DNA from: Oikopleura dioica
Taxonomy: Eukaryota > Chordata > Appendicularia > Copelata > Oikopleuridae
Direction: 5' to 3'
Assembly: GCA_907165135.1 (NCBI GenBank)
Contig: OU015568.1
Span: 12,656,501-12,720,500 of the forward strand
DNA: 64,000 bases
The notes beneath the pieces were generated by a model. The model was not told the origin of the DNA, ran no database searches, and saw nothing but the letters and a program-made list of their open reading frames with translations. The number at the start of each line of letters is the position of its first letter. The stretch's first letter is position 1. Positions 32,530 to 43,977 of this stretch are shown piece after piece. The position numbers were made by a program, and so were the translations under genes.

Positions 32530-35404
32530 ATGTCGATTTCCGAAGCGTCGAGCATGAAATCGGTGACGAGGAAGTCAGAAACGTCGGATGCTTCCACTTC
32601 AGAATCAGAGCCAATGGGTAAATATTGAAATTGTGAAAGCAAAAGGGACTAAACGATTTGTAAATAGCGCCGAAGGATTTTGAATTCAAAGTTCCTGGTA
32701 GGGAATTTATCACTTATCGAAACTCATTTATCGTTAATTGCCCATTTATCCCTTGAATCCTGTGCTCAAGTGTGTATTGTGCTTGTATCTCAAGTAATTT
32801 TTTGAACCAGAATTTTCAGTCATTCCACCGGCGAAGAAAATGCCAAGCGTTGATCAGCTTGACCCGAGTTTTCGAGGAATCAACGAGGATGTTCCACAGG
32901 CGCTAAAAGACCCAGTAGAGGTTCAGAAGCTTCTTCTCGCAGAGCAAATGAAAAGTGCCGAAGCAAGGGTAAGATTATTTCTCCGAAATAAATCTGAAAT
33001 TTTTTCAGTCGAGTTTCGACTTTCTGATGGAGGAATACCAAAATGTGAAGAATCGTCTCAGTGATAAGGGATCGCCGGAAGCTCTCAGTCGCAAAACATC
33101 CAAACAAAGTGTCCAAGAGAGCACATCTGATGAGCTGCGGAAAATTCAAGCTGAACTGAATGCCACGAAAGCTCAGCTAAATGACATCCAAATGTCGAGT
33201 ACCAAGAGGGTACTCAATGGAGAGGACGATCCCCAGGTAAAAACCTCCATCTAGCTTTGTGAATTCAATTAATTCAGGGTCTGCACATCCCGGAAATGTG
33301 TCCAGCTGAGCTTGAAATGGTCAAGGCGACAGTTATCCACGAGAACAAGCACAAATACAATTTGGAAAAAGTGGGCTCCCTCGAAGAAGAAATCGAAAAA
33401 TACAGATCATTATACAACGAAACGCGATCTCGACTTACCATCATCAATGCCGACTTCGAGCAAGCCAAGATGGAGCGTTTTGAAGAAGTTGACGCGCTGA
33501 AATTCGAAGCTAATGTGCGCGTCCGAGAAGCCGAGAAAGATAGGGACTCGGCCAAGGCTCAACTCTTGGAGATTCGAAGACACGCGAATTCGCAAGTTGA
33601 TGGGCTAAGAAGAGAAATCACTGTTCTTAACGAAAAATTGGACTCCTACAAGACAGAAAACAAGACCCTCGAAGAAAGCAGACTGAAATCGTTGAAAGAA
33701 GTTGACTCTACAATCGTCGAAGCTAGGTAACTGTTTCCCTGTTGATTGTTTTACAAAGCAATATTAAGAAAGTCCGCACTTGACGCCCAAAATCAAGCTA
33801 AAATCAACGAGCTAGAAATCGACAGACTCAACAATCTGGTAGAATCGCGCGAAAAAGAGTTCTCCAAGTTGAGAGTTGAGCTGAAAGACACAAAAGCAAG
33901 CCTTGAAGTGCAGCGACGAGACTACAAAACACTTCAACGCGAAATTAAGGAGCAAGCGCTCAAGTTTGAGAACGATAAAGAAATGATAAAAGCAGAGTAT
34001 ACAAAGCAGATCAACGATGGAAGACTCGAAATCGAGAAATACAGAGGAGCTTGGAAAAAGGTTTGGAATCAAGGAAGATTATTTTTTATGAGGATGATTT
34101 TCAGGCTAACTCGCAGCTAGAAACGACACGAAAAAATGCAGAGAAGAGATCTGGTCTCGCCGAGCTTGCCGAGAAAAGTGCAAACGAAAGAATCGAAGAA
34201 ATTAAACGCGAACAGTGGGCTCTCGTTGAACAAATCCGTAGCGAAAAACGAGAGACTGATGCTCAACTTCAAAAAGAAACTGAAAATTGCAGTCGCCTTC
34301 GAAGCGAACTCGAAATGGCTAAGGAAGGGTTCAAAAGAATATTTTCGAGGGCTAACTTTTTCGAAATCGAAATCATGGAAGAATATTTTGAACTTTTGAA
34401 AGGATGAAATGAAAAATAATAACAGCGAAGCAGACCGAGTTAAAGCCAAATTCGAGAAACAAATTGTTAATCTACGAGACGAAAAGGCGAAGATTCAACA
34501 GTCGCTGAGTGAAGCTAGAATCAGAAACGAGCAAATTGACGAATTAAAGAAAACGATCGAAGTTGACCAAAAAGAAAAGAACGAATTGAGTAGACAGGTT
34601 TTTCTCAATACTTTTTCTTCAATAATTTTTAAAATTTTATTCAGCTCACAGAAAGAGATGGCCATTCAAAAGAGCTTTCTCTAGAAAAAGATGCTCTCAA
34701 GGCGGAAATTACAAAACTCCGACAAGAGCTCGGCATCTCCCTTGACGAAGCAAAACGAGCTAGAGAAGAAGATCGCATCAGCTTTTGGAAGAAAAGAATC
34801 GTCTCAACCAGCGAATTTCTCAGCTTGAAATCAAAAATCAAAATGTCTCGGATCAACTCGCAAAGTCAATTAATGATTTTGACGCGGCAAAGAATAAGCT
34901 TCAGAAAAAGTAATTGAATTGAAGACTTTTTATTCTCAAACTTCGTTTAAGAGTACGAAATCTGACAGAAGAAAGGTTGAAACTAGCGGCGGAGAAAGAT
35001 CGAAGCCATGCCGAGCTAGAGCTTCTGAAGAAGACAGGAGGCGTTCCGAAAGAAGAACATGATCGACTTAAGAAGAGGCTGCAGAGAATGCAAGGCAGGA
35101 TGTCCAACTTTGCTCACGTAAGAATGATTATTTTCTCAATAACCTCAGCAAAATTCTAGGCAATAAATATGCAAGAGGAAAGCTTCTCTGCCTCGCCTCA
35201 TTGGATATCTCCGCGAAAAGCAAGATCTAAAGAATCGGTCCTAACATTGGATGGAGTTGAAAATATACCAGCTGAATTAACTCTCATCAACAAAAGGTAC
35301 ACTTTTGATTGTGTTCTTCTCTCTTGAAATAAAACATCAGGTTGGATCAAATGGAACAAGACCACAAAACGCACGAAGAAGTATTCAAAACCCGCATGCA
35401 GTAA
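32530..35404 (+). CDS. Long coiled-coil protein, unknown
   Basis: The ATG is at 32530 in a serine-rich N terminus (MSISEASSMKSVTRKSETSD). From about residue 40 onward it is nearly all heptad-like charged coiled coil through some ten exons with short GT-AG introns. Examples are KYNLEKVGSLEEEIEKYRSL, KINELEIDRLNNLVESREKE and RDEKAKIQQSLSEAR. It ends ...MEQDHKTHEEVFKTRMQ at 35402-35404. The total is roughly 800-850 residues. No catalytic domain was seen, and I cannot assign it to a named family. A structural role at centrosome, cilium or cytoskeleton is typical of such proteins but is not shown by the sequence. Exon frames between 34680 and 35290 are the least certain. Confidence 0.7.
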
Positions 35405-35986
35405 AACGCCTCATTCCCAACAATTCCTATCTATTTTTCTACACAACCGCAATGTCCTCTGAGTTCCTTCTTTATTTTTCTACTTCAAATCTTATTTTTA
35501 CAATCAAAATTGCAACTTTTCTATGAATAAATTTCTATTTCTATATAACTTTGAGTATATTTTCCAAATGCAATTAGTTATGATTACGCATGAATGATTT
35601 GACTTTTGAAAAAAGCCTTTGAACGTAAAATTTGAGTGCTCTTAAAAATTACTTCAATAAATTCTTAGCTAGATTTAGAAAGTTCAGAAATTATTCGCTC
35701 GGCGGCAAAAGTAGCCATGTTAGCATCGATTGAAAGAGTTAAATTAATTAAAAGTTAAAAGTTGTTCTGTCTGTCTGTATTTCTCGCTTTTGAATTGAGA
35801 AGCTATTCATTTACAAATTGATAGTTGCGCAAGTGAGAAAAAGTTTATCAGCAGTTGTCACCAAGGGCCTCAAGTTAGAGAGACAAGTTGAGCGCGCGAG
35901 CGATTGAGCTGGAGTCATTTTTTATAACTGAGATCATCCCACAAAAAGAGTCACAGTGTGTCACAAGTACAGACACAACAAGACCG

Positions 35987-36788
35987 ATGGAGCAAATTGT
36001 TGACCAAACGCGGGCAAGATTGGAGAGAGTGAATGAAGAAACGCTCGAGCTCAGACATGAGCTCATGAAAACGAGAAATGAAAATGTAGTTCTGAAGTGT
36101 CAGCTGAAGCAAGAACTAAAGAAAAATGAAGCTTTAGGCAAAGGGTTTCTGATGAACTTTTCGTCAGACTTTTTCTAAAAAAATTCTTTTCTTTTTCATT
36201 TAGAATGAGAATCGTTATTAAATTTCGATTGTCAATTATAATTACTACCCTCTTGAAGACTCTAAAAATGAAGAACTTACTGCTCATATCAACCACCTGG
36301 AAGAATCGACAAAAACTGCTTTGAACTTTATGAAATGCATTGCCTTACAAGCGAAGGCTGAAATAAAACAGAATCGTGCAGAATTGACGACACTTTACAA
36401 GAGGTTTGGGGAAAAGACGGTAAGGGCAGTTAATATCTTTTTGTAGCTTCAGACGATTAGCAGAGTACGATAACTTGCACAGAATTGAGCTAGAAACAAA
36501 TCTGACAGTAACTGATACTCGAGTTATCGCTGCGCAAACAGAGCTTGAATCTCTCCAGCTGCACATCTCCAAGGAAAGGAAATTATCAAGTTTTCTTTAG
36601 ATAATTCGAATTTATTTTGAGCATCTCTTGATAATTTTCAAAAGCTTCGACAAAGCTTTCATGACTTCAGTGACGATATTTTGGAGATAAAAGAGACCAA
36701 AAAACTTCCAACGGCAAAGTCTGAAAATGAAGAGCAAAGAGACAAAAATCAAGACGAAGAATTTGACTGGGCTGATGATCAAGTCTAA
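35987..36788 (+). CDS. Second coiled-coil protein, unknown
   Basis: The ATG at 35987 opens with MEQIVDQTRARLERVNEETL, a continuous coiled coil. It continues through short introns with NEELTAHINHLEESTKTALN and YDNLHRIELETNLTVTDTR and ends with the acidic tail EFDWADDQV (stop 36786-36788). It is about 200 residues. It follows the long coiled-coil gene on the same strand after about 0.6 kb and may be a partner, a paralogue fragment or an extra 3' part of that gene. Exon joins near 36140-36260 and 36590-36650 are uncertain. Confidence 0.5.
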
Positions 36789-36951
36789 TCTTTTTTCAGA
36801 GAAACAATGTGCAGCCATTCGAGCCCGCCTTTGCGTACTTTATTATTTTTTTCTAGAATGTAAATGATCTGTATTCGTTATTTATGATTTCATAACAGTC
36901 ATCCGAGAGAAGGTTGGTTCACGAAGTTAGCTTGAAGTTTGGAATCTGCGA

Positions 36952-38095
36952 ATGATGATGGAATATTCCAAATGGGCTCTTCTTCCTGTAAGTTTATTAA
37001 TTGATTCTTTTTCGAATGTCCGTTTAGTCCATTTATTGTATTTGGTTCATTATTATGCTGATTATTCTCCTCATTCAAGCAAAGACTAGTTGTCATATAG
37101 AAGAGCTCTGGTGGCCCTTCATTTCCCATCTTGGAACTAGGTAAGATGAACAAGCTTTGGCAATTTTTTTGAAGAATTAAGAGACCCGGAGGACAAAGTA
37201 TTCACAGCGACATTTGCCATCAGCGGTCTGTTGGCAATGTCGACAATGACAGTCGCATATAAATTCTTCGACTCTTCGAATCCAAAAGAAAACAGCAGAA
37301 TTAACATGATTGCTTGGATCATTGGTCTCGCTGGAGCGTTTTTCAAGCTTCTTGTCGGCGGCTATGGCGTGAGTACTTCCTGTTTACGTTCTGGCTAAAT
37401 TGAGTTAGGTTTATGATGCTGCGACAATTCATTTTATTTGCGCTGGGTTAGCTTTCTTTTTTGGCACCATTTACTGCTCCTTGATGGCTGTCGTGACAAA
37501 AAGGTAGGAAAATTGTCTTTTGTAAACAGGTCATTCTTTAGATATATTGAGCAGAACCCAAAGAGGAGATGTACGTGCATTTACTATCTCCGATTAACCC
37601 TGTCCGTTGTCTTGATGATTGGATTTGTCATCGGCTTTGTTCTCCATAATTACGTCAGCTCGATGCCTGAGTTCTGGGAGTCACCTGTCATGTAAGTTAT
37701 CATATTTAAACCTAAACAATAAGATTTCTTTAGAGATTTGCGATCACTTGGAAGACCAGAGTGTAACCAATTCGCAGATGAACTGAAGGCAGAACCAAAT
37801 GCATGGAAGCCGAGACAACATTCTCAGGAGTACATGGTCCTCACATTCGTTGGCGGCATAACCGAGTGGATTATGGGTACGTAAAATTTAATTTTCTGCC
37901 TCTGAAATTCAGTTATTTCTAGGCTTCGGTTTCATTACCTACCTTGGAAGCTTTACTGTCGAGTTCGCCCGAATCGAAAATATCACTTTCGAAATCGAAG
38001 AGCGCGCCGAACTCGAGGAGCAATTTTCAACGATAGAACAACCCAGCTGGTCAGCACTCCACAAGCAAAAGGAGCTTCCGAACCCAAAGCCCTAA
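36952..38095 (+). CDS. DRAM/TMEM150 family multi-pass membrane protein
   Basis: A start of three consecutive ATGs leads into MEYSKWALLP, and short GT-AG introns then join five or six exons. Visible hydrophobic helices include IYCIWFIIMLIILLIQ, FAISGLLAMSTMTVAY, MIAWIIGLAGAFFKLLVGG, HFICAGLAFFFGTIYCSLMA, SVVLMIGFVIGFVLH and WIMGFGFITYLGSFTVEFA. The segment PFISHLGTRELRDPEDKVFT corresponds to the family's first loop (P-x-I-S-x-x-G). A second loop carries a possible cysteine. DRAM proteins are lysosomal autophagy modulators and TMEM150 proteins act at the plasma membrane; which type this is cannot be told. Confidence 0.72.
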
Positions 38096-39664
38096 GAAAA
38101 CTTTAATCATTCGCAGGAATCAACTCTGACACAAGTGCCTTTCAATACTCAATAAAACTACATAAACCTCAACTCTCGTTACTTTTTAGAAACTCTTTTT
38201 TTTGAGAAAGAGTTTTCTTAGTCGGTTTTTTGGTTTAGTTTGAAGGGTTCAAAGCGAGTTTGTTTGTAGAGGCGCGTTATATTGCCGTGAATTACACTTT
38301 TGAGACTTTGAACTTCTCGATTTTGAAAGGGAGTGGAAGTGTCACGTGCCGAAAATGGCACTTGAGAAGCTAAAGCCGCGGCGAGCTCAAACGCTTTTGT
38401 TGTTGATTCAGAGGAAATCAACTAAAACACAAATATAATAACAAGTTTGTATTAAATCGATGAATACTCCTCTCCAGCTATTTATCGATAAATTTGCAAA
38501 TTTTGGATTTTATTACTCGGGTAATCATTTCCGGAGAAATTCGCAAAAGCGTGAAAATTTCGCGCCGTTATTGACAGTTAAAATATCACTTGTGACGACA
38601 AGTGCTGACTCTGTTTACTGGCCAAATGCGGGGATGAAAATTTTTATGCAAATATCAGGTTTCTTTGAGGCTGGGCAAGAAAGACGGTTTACAGATGATC
38701 ATCATTGAAGAATTGCAATTAGGCGTAGCATCAAAGGTTATTTGCAGGGATTTTAGGAAACTTGGATGATACGAAGATGAATCAATAAAGAGTTTTTTTT
38801 TCGAAATAATTTACGAAATCGAAAAGAAGAACAAAGCGGGTACTTCACACTGTTAGTCAAGATTCTTGCCAAGAACTACCGAGCTATTTTCCTATGTTCA
38901 GCTGAACGGTGCCCAAGCAACACGGAGTCCCCAACAAAGCTCGCTCAAAAAACTCGGAAGTAGCTACAGATGGCTTTAACTCTCACAGATTCCACTTCCT
39001 GAGCCTCTCCAAACGGCGATTGTGTCAATTGGAGAGATGAAATGGCGCTAACAATTCTCTTTTGTAGCGAATCCGATCCAGCTGTAGATTTTAACCAAAA
39101 CAAAGAGGAAGATTAATTCAAGCCACAGGAAAGCGGATTACTCTGTGGTTACTGTTAAGTAACTATGGAACGCCGCGATATACTGTTCTGACTCGTATGG
39201 TTAATGGAACAACGGAAACAGCGAGTCTTCTTTGATTTTCTCCTCGAGGCCTAGGACCAGTCTTATTCAATCTCACTCATTTATGATCGAATATCTTTCT
39301 TATTATGATATAAATGATTACTACTAATTTTTAAATTGAAATTCAATTGTTTAATAATTTATGATATTATTCTAAAAATTATCGCATTGATGAGATTAAT
39401 ACTTTCAAAAAATCATATAAGCGTCTAAACAGGTCAAATGTATTAATTTGGAAGATTACCGACAGTCTACCTTTTGATCTTCTTTTCAACAATAATCTTT
39501 GGATAGTTCACGCCTTCGGCGCTTTCTCTGGCGCACCGGAGCGCACCTCCAACAGCGCCGCGTTTTTTTTTGGTAAAATCTGTTTTCAGGTGAGAATAAC
39601 TATTATTACAACTTATAAAAAAGTTTCAAAAAGATTAAAAATCGATTTTTGAAAAGAAAAAGAA
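38096..39664. other. Long intergenic region upstream of the DMRT gene
   Basis: No gene could be established. Two short open stretches are conceivable. One is on the minus strand at 38218-38421, preceded by a TTTTAG acceptor and encoding a basic peptide. The other is on the plus strand at 38460-38708. Neither has recognisable motifs. 38710-39500 looks noncoding. A GC-rich cluster (about 39510-39567, containing GGCGCACCGGAGCGCACC) lies 100-150 bp before the DMRT ATG. Confidence 0.45.
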
Positions 39665-40677
39665 ATGAGTGCCAGTGATGACAACGAGGAAATTCTTAAT
39701 TCCCCAGAAGATGGAGTCATTCCTTACCCAAGAACTGAGAAAGGTGCTAGAAAACCGAAGTGCGCTCGTTGCCGAAATCACGGAGTCATCTCCTGGCTGA
39801 AAGGACACAAGGCGAATTGTCGCTACAAAGACTGCAACTGCAACAAATGCATCCTAATCTCAGAGAGACGTCGGGTGATGGCAGCGCAAGTTGCGCTCAA
39901 AAGGCAGCAAGCAGCTGAAGATGCTATTGCTCTAGGCTTACGAATGCGACAGGACTCTTCTGATGGAGTAGACAACGCTGGTAACCCAAAGCTAGGATAC
40001 TTAGCCCCTGGACCAGTGTTCCCAAAAGGTAAAACTTGCTAAAAGCACGCACAAATTTATGATTCTCTGAGGATCAGATCATGAGGACGAACTCGACGAA
40101 ATCAGCGATGATGATGACTCAAAGCCAATCGTCGGAATCAAGCGCAAACTCGATGATAGCTTTGAATCTGCCCCACTCAAAAGATCCAGAACGAATTCAA
40201 AATACGTGAATCTCCTAGAGAGACTTTTTCCCGATCAGAAATCAGACGTAAACGCTGATAGTTTTGATTCAAATTAACATAATAAAGGTCCTCGAGCTCG
40301 TTCTTCAAGGTTGCAATGGAGACGTCGTCCGAGCGATCGAGCATTGCCTGGCAGTCGATGACAGCCGCAATGAGATCTCAAAGATAACGCGACAATCTGT
40401 TTCATCTGAGACTTCTTCTGCTACCCCGACGACCTCCTCTACGTCGCCAACATCGCCGGCTGAGTTTTTCCGAACTCTCACAAGTCCAGGTCGACCTCTG
40501 ATTCCGCCGATCTCCCCTGCTTACCCTTACATGGTAACAAATTTTGTAAACTAAACAATTCTAACTTTTTGGCTTCAGTCCTCCCCAAGTCTTCTTTTCC
40601 CGTGCCTCTACCCAGGACTTGCCGGCTTAGGAAGCCACCCTCATCTCAACACAGACTTGGCAAAATGGAAAAAGTAA
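39665..40677 (+). CDS. DMRT transcription factor with DM and DMA domains
   Basis: The N-terminal DM domain has all zinc ligands: [20 protein letters not shown], then [11 protein letters not shown] and [18 protein letters not shown]. It is followed by an acidic segment, and then a DMA (CUE-like) domain: [15 protein letters not shown] joins across an intron to [20 protein letters not shown]. The C terminus is serine/threonine/proline-rich and ends [15 protein letters not shown]. The DM plus DMA combination is the DMRT3/4/5 (DMRTA) type. It binds DNA as a dimer through the minor groove and acts in neural or sexual development (family knowledge). Four exons. A foldback transposon begins 75 bp after the stop. 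Confidence 0.93.
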
Positions 40678-40752
40678 ACTTCCCGACAACAATTACCGAT
40701 ATATGCCGGCCTGTATCTCTTTTTTTCAATTTTCTGACAACACAAGCGCATA

Positions 40753-41356
40753 GACGTGCTTTTTTTAAGGTTGTGCAATTTATTTCACCCACTTCCTCAT
40801 TTTGAGACCCAGAACACCATACATATTTAGAATCAGTGAAAAAAATCTAGAAACTTGACCGTTTTAGTTTTTCGAAATTCACTTCCGGTTACGATTCTAG
40901 AGCCTGAAGTAGGCGAAATTTTGGAGTCATGGTAAAGTGTGACCTATCAAATTGATGCGCAGAAGATTTTCAATCATCTCATCATTGAGTAATTTGAAGA
41001 AACAGTCCCAAACGCGGTTAAACTGATCCGTAAAACTATGAAAAAAACATGATTTAATGAGAAATTTTTCAATTTTTACCGGTCGTTTACCGGCGGTTTT
41101 TGACCGCGGTTGAACTCGGTTCCGATAATAAATGACTAAATTCGTTGTGAGCTTCAATTTGATAGGTCATAAGCACGTTTTTCTTATAAATTTCGTGAAC
41201 TTCCGGCTCTAGAATCGTAACCGGAAGTGAATTTCGAAAAACGAAAACGGTCAAGTTTCTAGATTTTTTTCACTGATTCCAAATATGTATGGTGTTCTGG
41301 GTCTTAAATTGAGGAAGTGAGTGCAATAAATTGCACAACCTTAAAAAAAGCACGTC
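40753..41356. mobile_element. Complete foldback/MITE element with 3-bp target duplication
   Basis: A 604-bp element. It starts GACGTGCTTTTTTTAAGG and ends with the inverse CCTTAAAAAAAGCACGTC, flanked on both sides by ATA (40750-40752 and 41357-41359). The inverted arms extend inward with imperfect pairing for about 190 bp, including ATTCTAGAGCC and its reverse complement GGCTCTAGAAT. No transposase ORF is visible, so it is non-autonomous. A truncated relative occupies the palindrome centre at 2329-2640. Confidence 0.85.
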
Positions 41357-41584
41357 ATAACAATAAAGCGATTTTATGGAACTAACAAAAGACCAACTTC
41401 CCAAGTTGCTTCCAATTTGGAGGAAGTTTCTTTTAGAAAAACTTGACAATTGTTCTTCTACAATTTCCGTAACCACTCGATTTTAGGAAACACGCGCAAA
41501 ATTCCATGATCATAAATTATATTTACAGTTAGTTACATGTGTTAGGTTCTTGAATGAAACTCCGTCGATTTTCTTTTCTTGGGT

Positions 41585-41800
41585 TTAAAAGCAATCTTCG
41601 TAGAAATCGACTCTGTTACCATCGGGGCAGCACTAGAAAGTTTTCAAGAATAATGTCAATAAACGAGCTGACCTTCTGCCCCTCACGGTAGTACTGAACA
41701 TTGGGAATTCGTCCACAGCAGCCTATTATTTTTCCGTAGTGTAGGAATGACACGATGTTTGGTAGACTTATCGATCGAGCTAGAAACGAACATATCTGCT
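41585..41800 (-). CDS. Cysteine-rich secreted-type exon pair (fragment)
   Basis: Two exons joined by a roughly 40-nt GT-AG intron read IIGCCGRIPNVQYYREGQK then CCPDGNRVDFYEDCF, with the stop at 41585. The CCG...CC-x-D-G pattern resembles galaxin-like or other di-cysteine repeats of secreted proteins. No in-frame ATG or signal peptide was found upstream before the U2 gene, so it is either the 3' end of a longer gene or a remnant. Confidence 0.4.
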
Positions 41801-41896
41801 GGGGAAGAATAATCTGGGCTTGTATTTACGGCGTGTTAATATTTGTGTGGGGTTTTTTCTAGTTTGTTTGATGATTGTTTCTCCCCCGTGGGGGAG

Positions 41897-42081
41897 TGGG
41901 CCGAGCTCGCCGGTACTGCAATAGCGAGTCAACCCGTGGGAAGAGCGGAGCAAGCCCCTAACTACATCCCTAGTTCCAAAAATCAGGGTGACAATAGACG
42001 TCCCAGTAGGGACGGTCCCAGCTGTCACACTGAGAAGAACAGATACTACACTTGATCTTAGCCACAAAGGCCGGAAGCGAT
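41897..42081 (-). ncRNA. U2 small nuclear RNA
   Basis: Read on the minus strand, the RNA begins ATCGCTTCCGGCC. It continues with GGCTAAGATCAAGTGTAG and TATCTGTTCTTCTCAGT, so the branch-point recognition segment GTAGTA is intact. An Sm-type site (GATTTTTGGA) follows. The 3' part has GGGGCTTGCTCC and stem-loop IV with CTATTGCAGTACCGGCGAG. The gene is about 185 nt. Compared with human U2, stem I is slightly altered (CCGGCCTTTGTGG for CTCGGCCTTTTGG). The 3' end is placed after stem-loop IV and may be off by about 10 nt. Confidence 0.95.
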
Positions 42082-42539
42082 GCCGTGCTGGTGTGGAGAA
42101 AGGTACCGTTTTTCAAAACTGGCTATCGCGTTATGGTGCCTATTTCGATAGATGGCCTCTTACCTGTGAGAAGCGGAGGGGGCGCTACCGCGCTCGAGAT
42201 AGCGGAGGATGGTGCTGGAAGACGATTTTCAGCTGGAAGAAGTTCACAACAATTTACAAAAATGAATTCCAAATTAAAGTTTCTAGGTAGCTTGCTATAA
42301 TGACTTCTTATTACTTTTATTACTTAATTTTCTTCATGACAATATTTTGCCTAATGTGACATTAGTAATCAATTCCTTTCAAAATCAACATTCACTACTA
42401 AGTCGGAAAGACGAGCTGATTTAGGAAAATTCTCATCTGAAAATTGCTGATATCCATGAGAACAAGAACTTGTGTCTAGAACTTGTCTTGAGCGATGAAT
42501 TGTTTTTCGAGTTTGGGAAAGTCAGAGAAGGTGCTTCTG
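42082..42539. other. Intergenic region upstream of U2
   Basis: Holds the U2 promoter (a PSE-like element should lie near 42130-42150 but no consensus for this lineage is known to me) and the 3' flank of the PLA2-like gene. ORFs here are shadows. Confidence 0.5.
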
Positions 42540-43579
42540 CTAGGCGCGGCCCCGCGCAGTCGCTCGATTTCTAAAGAAAATGATATTTGTGATGTGTTTT
42601 CGCTTCCGGAATCGGTTACGGTTCGTGGTGCCTGAATGTTTGAGACATCTTCGCTCCCAGTTGAATGGCGGCTGGCCCCACTTCCGGTGGTTTTGGATAT
42701 TCCACTCAGGTTCAAGACCGGCCAGCTTCTCCGCCAAGGAGAGATCGCACTCGCATCTCTGTCGTTTACAAGTTCCGATGTCATCCGCGCAGACGAGCAA
42801 GTTCTCACCTGTCTGCTCGTTTTCTCGCCCGTAGACGTTATAATGACCTATTTCGTTCTCAGAGCAAGGAGCGTTGAGCTTAGAGCTGTACATGCAATTA
42901 TAGCAGGTGCTGTACTCTCTGCAAGATTTATCGATATTGTCGACTGGGTCTCCAGTCCCGATACCGAGGTCACCCGCCCCGTTTGGAAAGCACCAGCAGC
43001 CGTAGAAGCAATACTTCCCGAGGAACTTCTGTTTCTGACGAAATTGAATTGCGAACTATTGAAGGTTTTACAAATTAAAATGATGTCACCGAGAAAAAGT
43101 TCTATCTTTATTTTAACTCGCTAAAACCCGCCCCTTTAGCTGCACATATCGTTTGACAAAAGCTTTATCTTCTTCCGAAAACTCGGCTCTCGAACTTTTC
43201 AATCTTACGCGTTCCCTCCCCGTCGCAATGAGTTCCAACAACCCTCGATCAAATTGGGGATTTCTCTGAAAACCGTTATTAAAACTACTCTTACCAGGTG
43301 GCGGCGCGGGTCTGTAGCTTGGTATGAAGTTGACCATTATTTCATCGTATAAATTTTGATAGTCTCTTCTGCTCCAGTTCTCTAGCTTCATGTGTTCCAT
43401 AAGCTCTTTCACTAGAATTTCTCTTCACAATAAATGTCGATAAAATTGTTTTTACCATCTTGCGTTCGATTGTACTGCAATTTGCGAATATCAAACTTAT
43501 GGTGGCTCGACTCGACAAACACTCCTCTCGCCGAGATTACAGTAAAAAAGGGCCAAAACAGGAGCACGCCGCGCAACAT
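42540..43579 (-). CDS. Secreted phospholipase A2-like protein lacking the catalytic dyad
   Basis: The ATG is at 43579 with signal peptide MLRGVLLFWPFFTVISARG. A long pro-region follows over two exons (RRDYQNLYDEIMVNFIPSY, ERVRLKSSRAEFSEEDK). A GT-AG intron leads to the PLA2 core: FAIQFRQKQKFLGKYCFYGC, GTGDPVDNIDKSC, STCYNCM, TCKRQRCECDLSLAEKLAG. In active PLA2s the motif is C-C-x-x-H-D-x-C-Y. Here it is S-C-R-E-Y-S-T-C-Y, so the catalytic His is Tyr and the Ca-binding Asp is Ser. The calcium loop is also changed. An enzymatically inactive, otoconin-like structural or binding role is likely. The C terminus has two competing frames, and the stop at 42540 is a choice. Confidence 0.75.
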
Positions 43580-43977
43580 GATTTCAAAATAGAAACTGGC
43601 GGAAGTTCCAGCGACCGCGTGGTCGATTGTGGTCAGCAGCGCCACGGAGAATGGGGGCGCCTCCCATCCTGATTCTCCAAAGGTTGAGTTCAAGGAATGC
43701 TTCTTTTTGATTTGATATCTATCACATTCATGATTCAAAATCGCAATAATAAAAAATAGGTTCTATCATGAATGATTGAAATTTTCTACATTTTTAGGTC
43801 TTTTAAAATTTGCGATCTCCTATCTACCATGAGATTTTTTTAGAGAGGGAGAAGGCCCCATTTACCCACACGTCATTCATGTTTTGAAAAATTTTTGAGT
43901 AAAATTCAGATTGAGATTTGATTTACCGCAACTTTCCCAGATTTCAATTCGCATTTAGCCAGAATATTTACTAGAGA
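43580..43977. other. Intergenic region
   Basis: Lies between two divergently transcribed genes (PLA2-like on minus, type I membrane protein on plus). It is AT-rich toward the right. A short ORF at 43412-43738 minus covers the true start but begins too early. No other feature was seen. Confidence 0.5.

Noticed and set aside
36899..37153. 84-residue minus-strand ORF
   Set aside because: It overlaps the first exons of the DRAM/TMEM150-like gene, which have consistent splice sites and a conserved loop motif.
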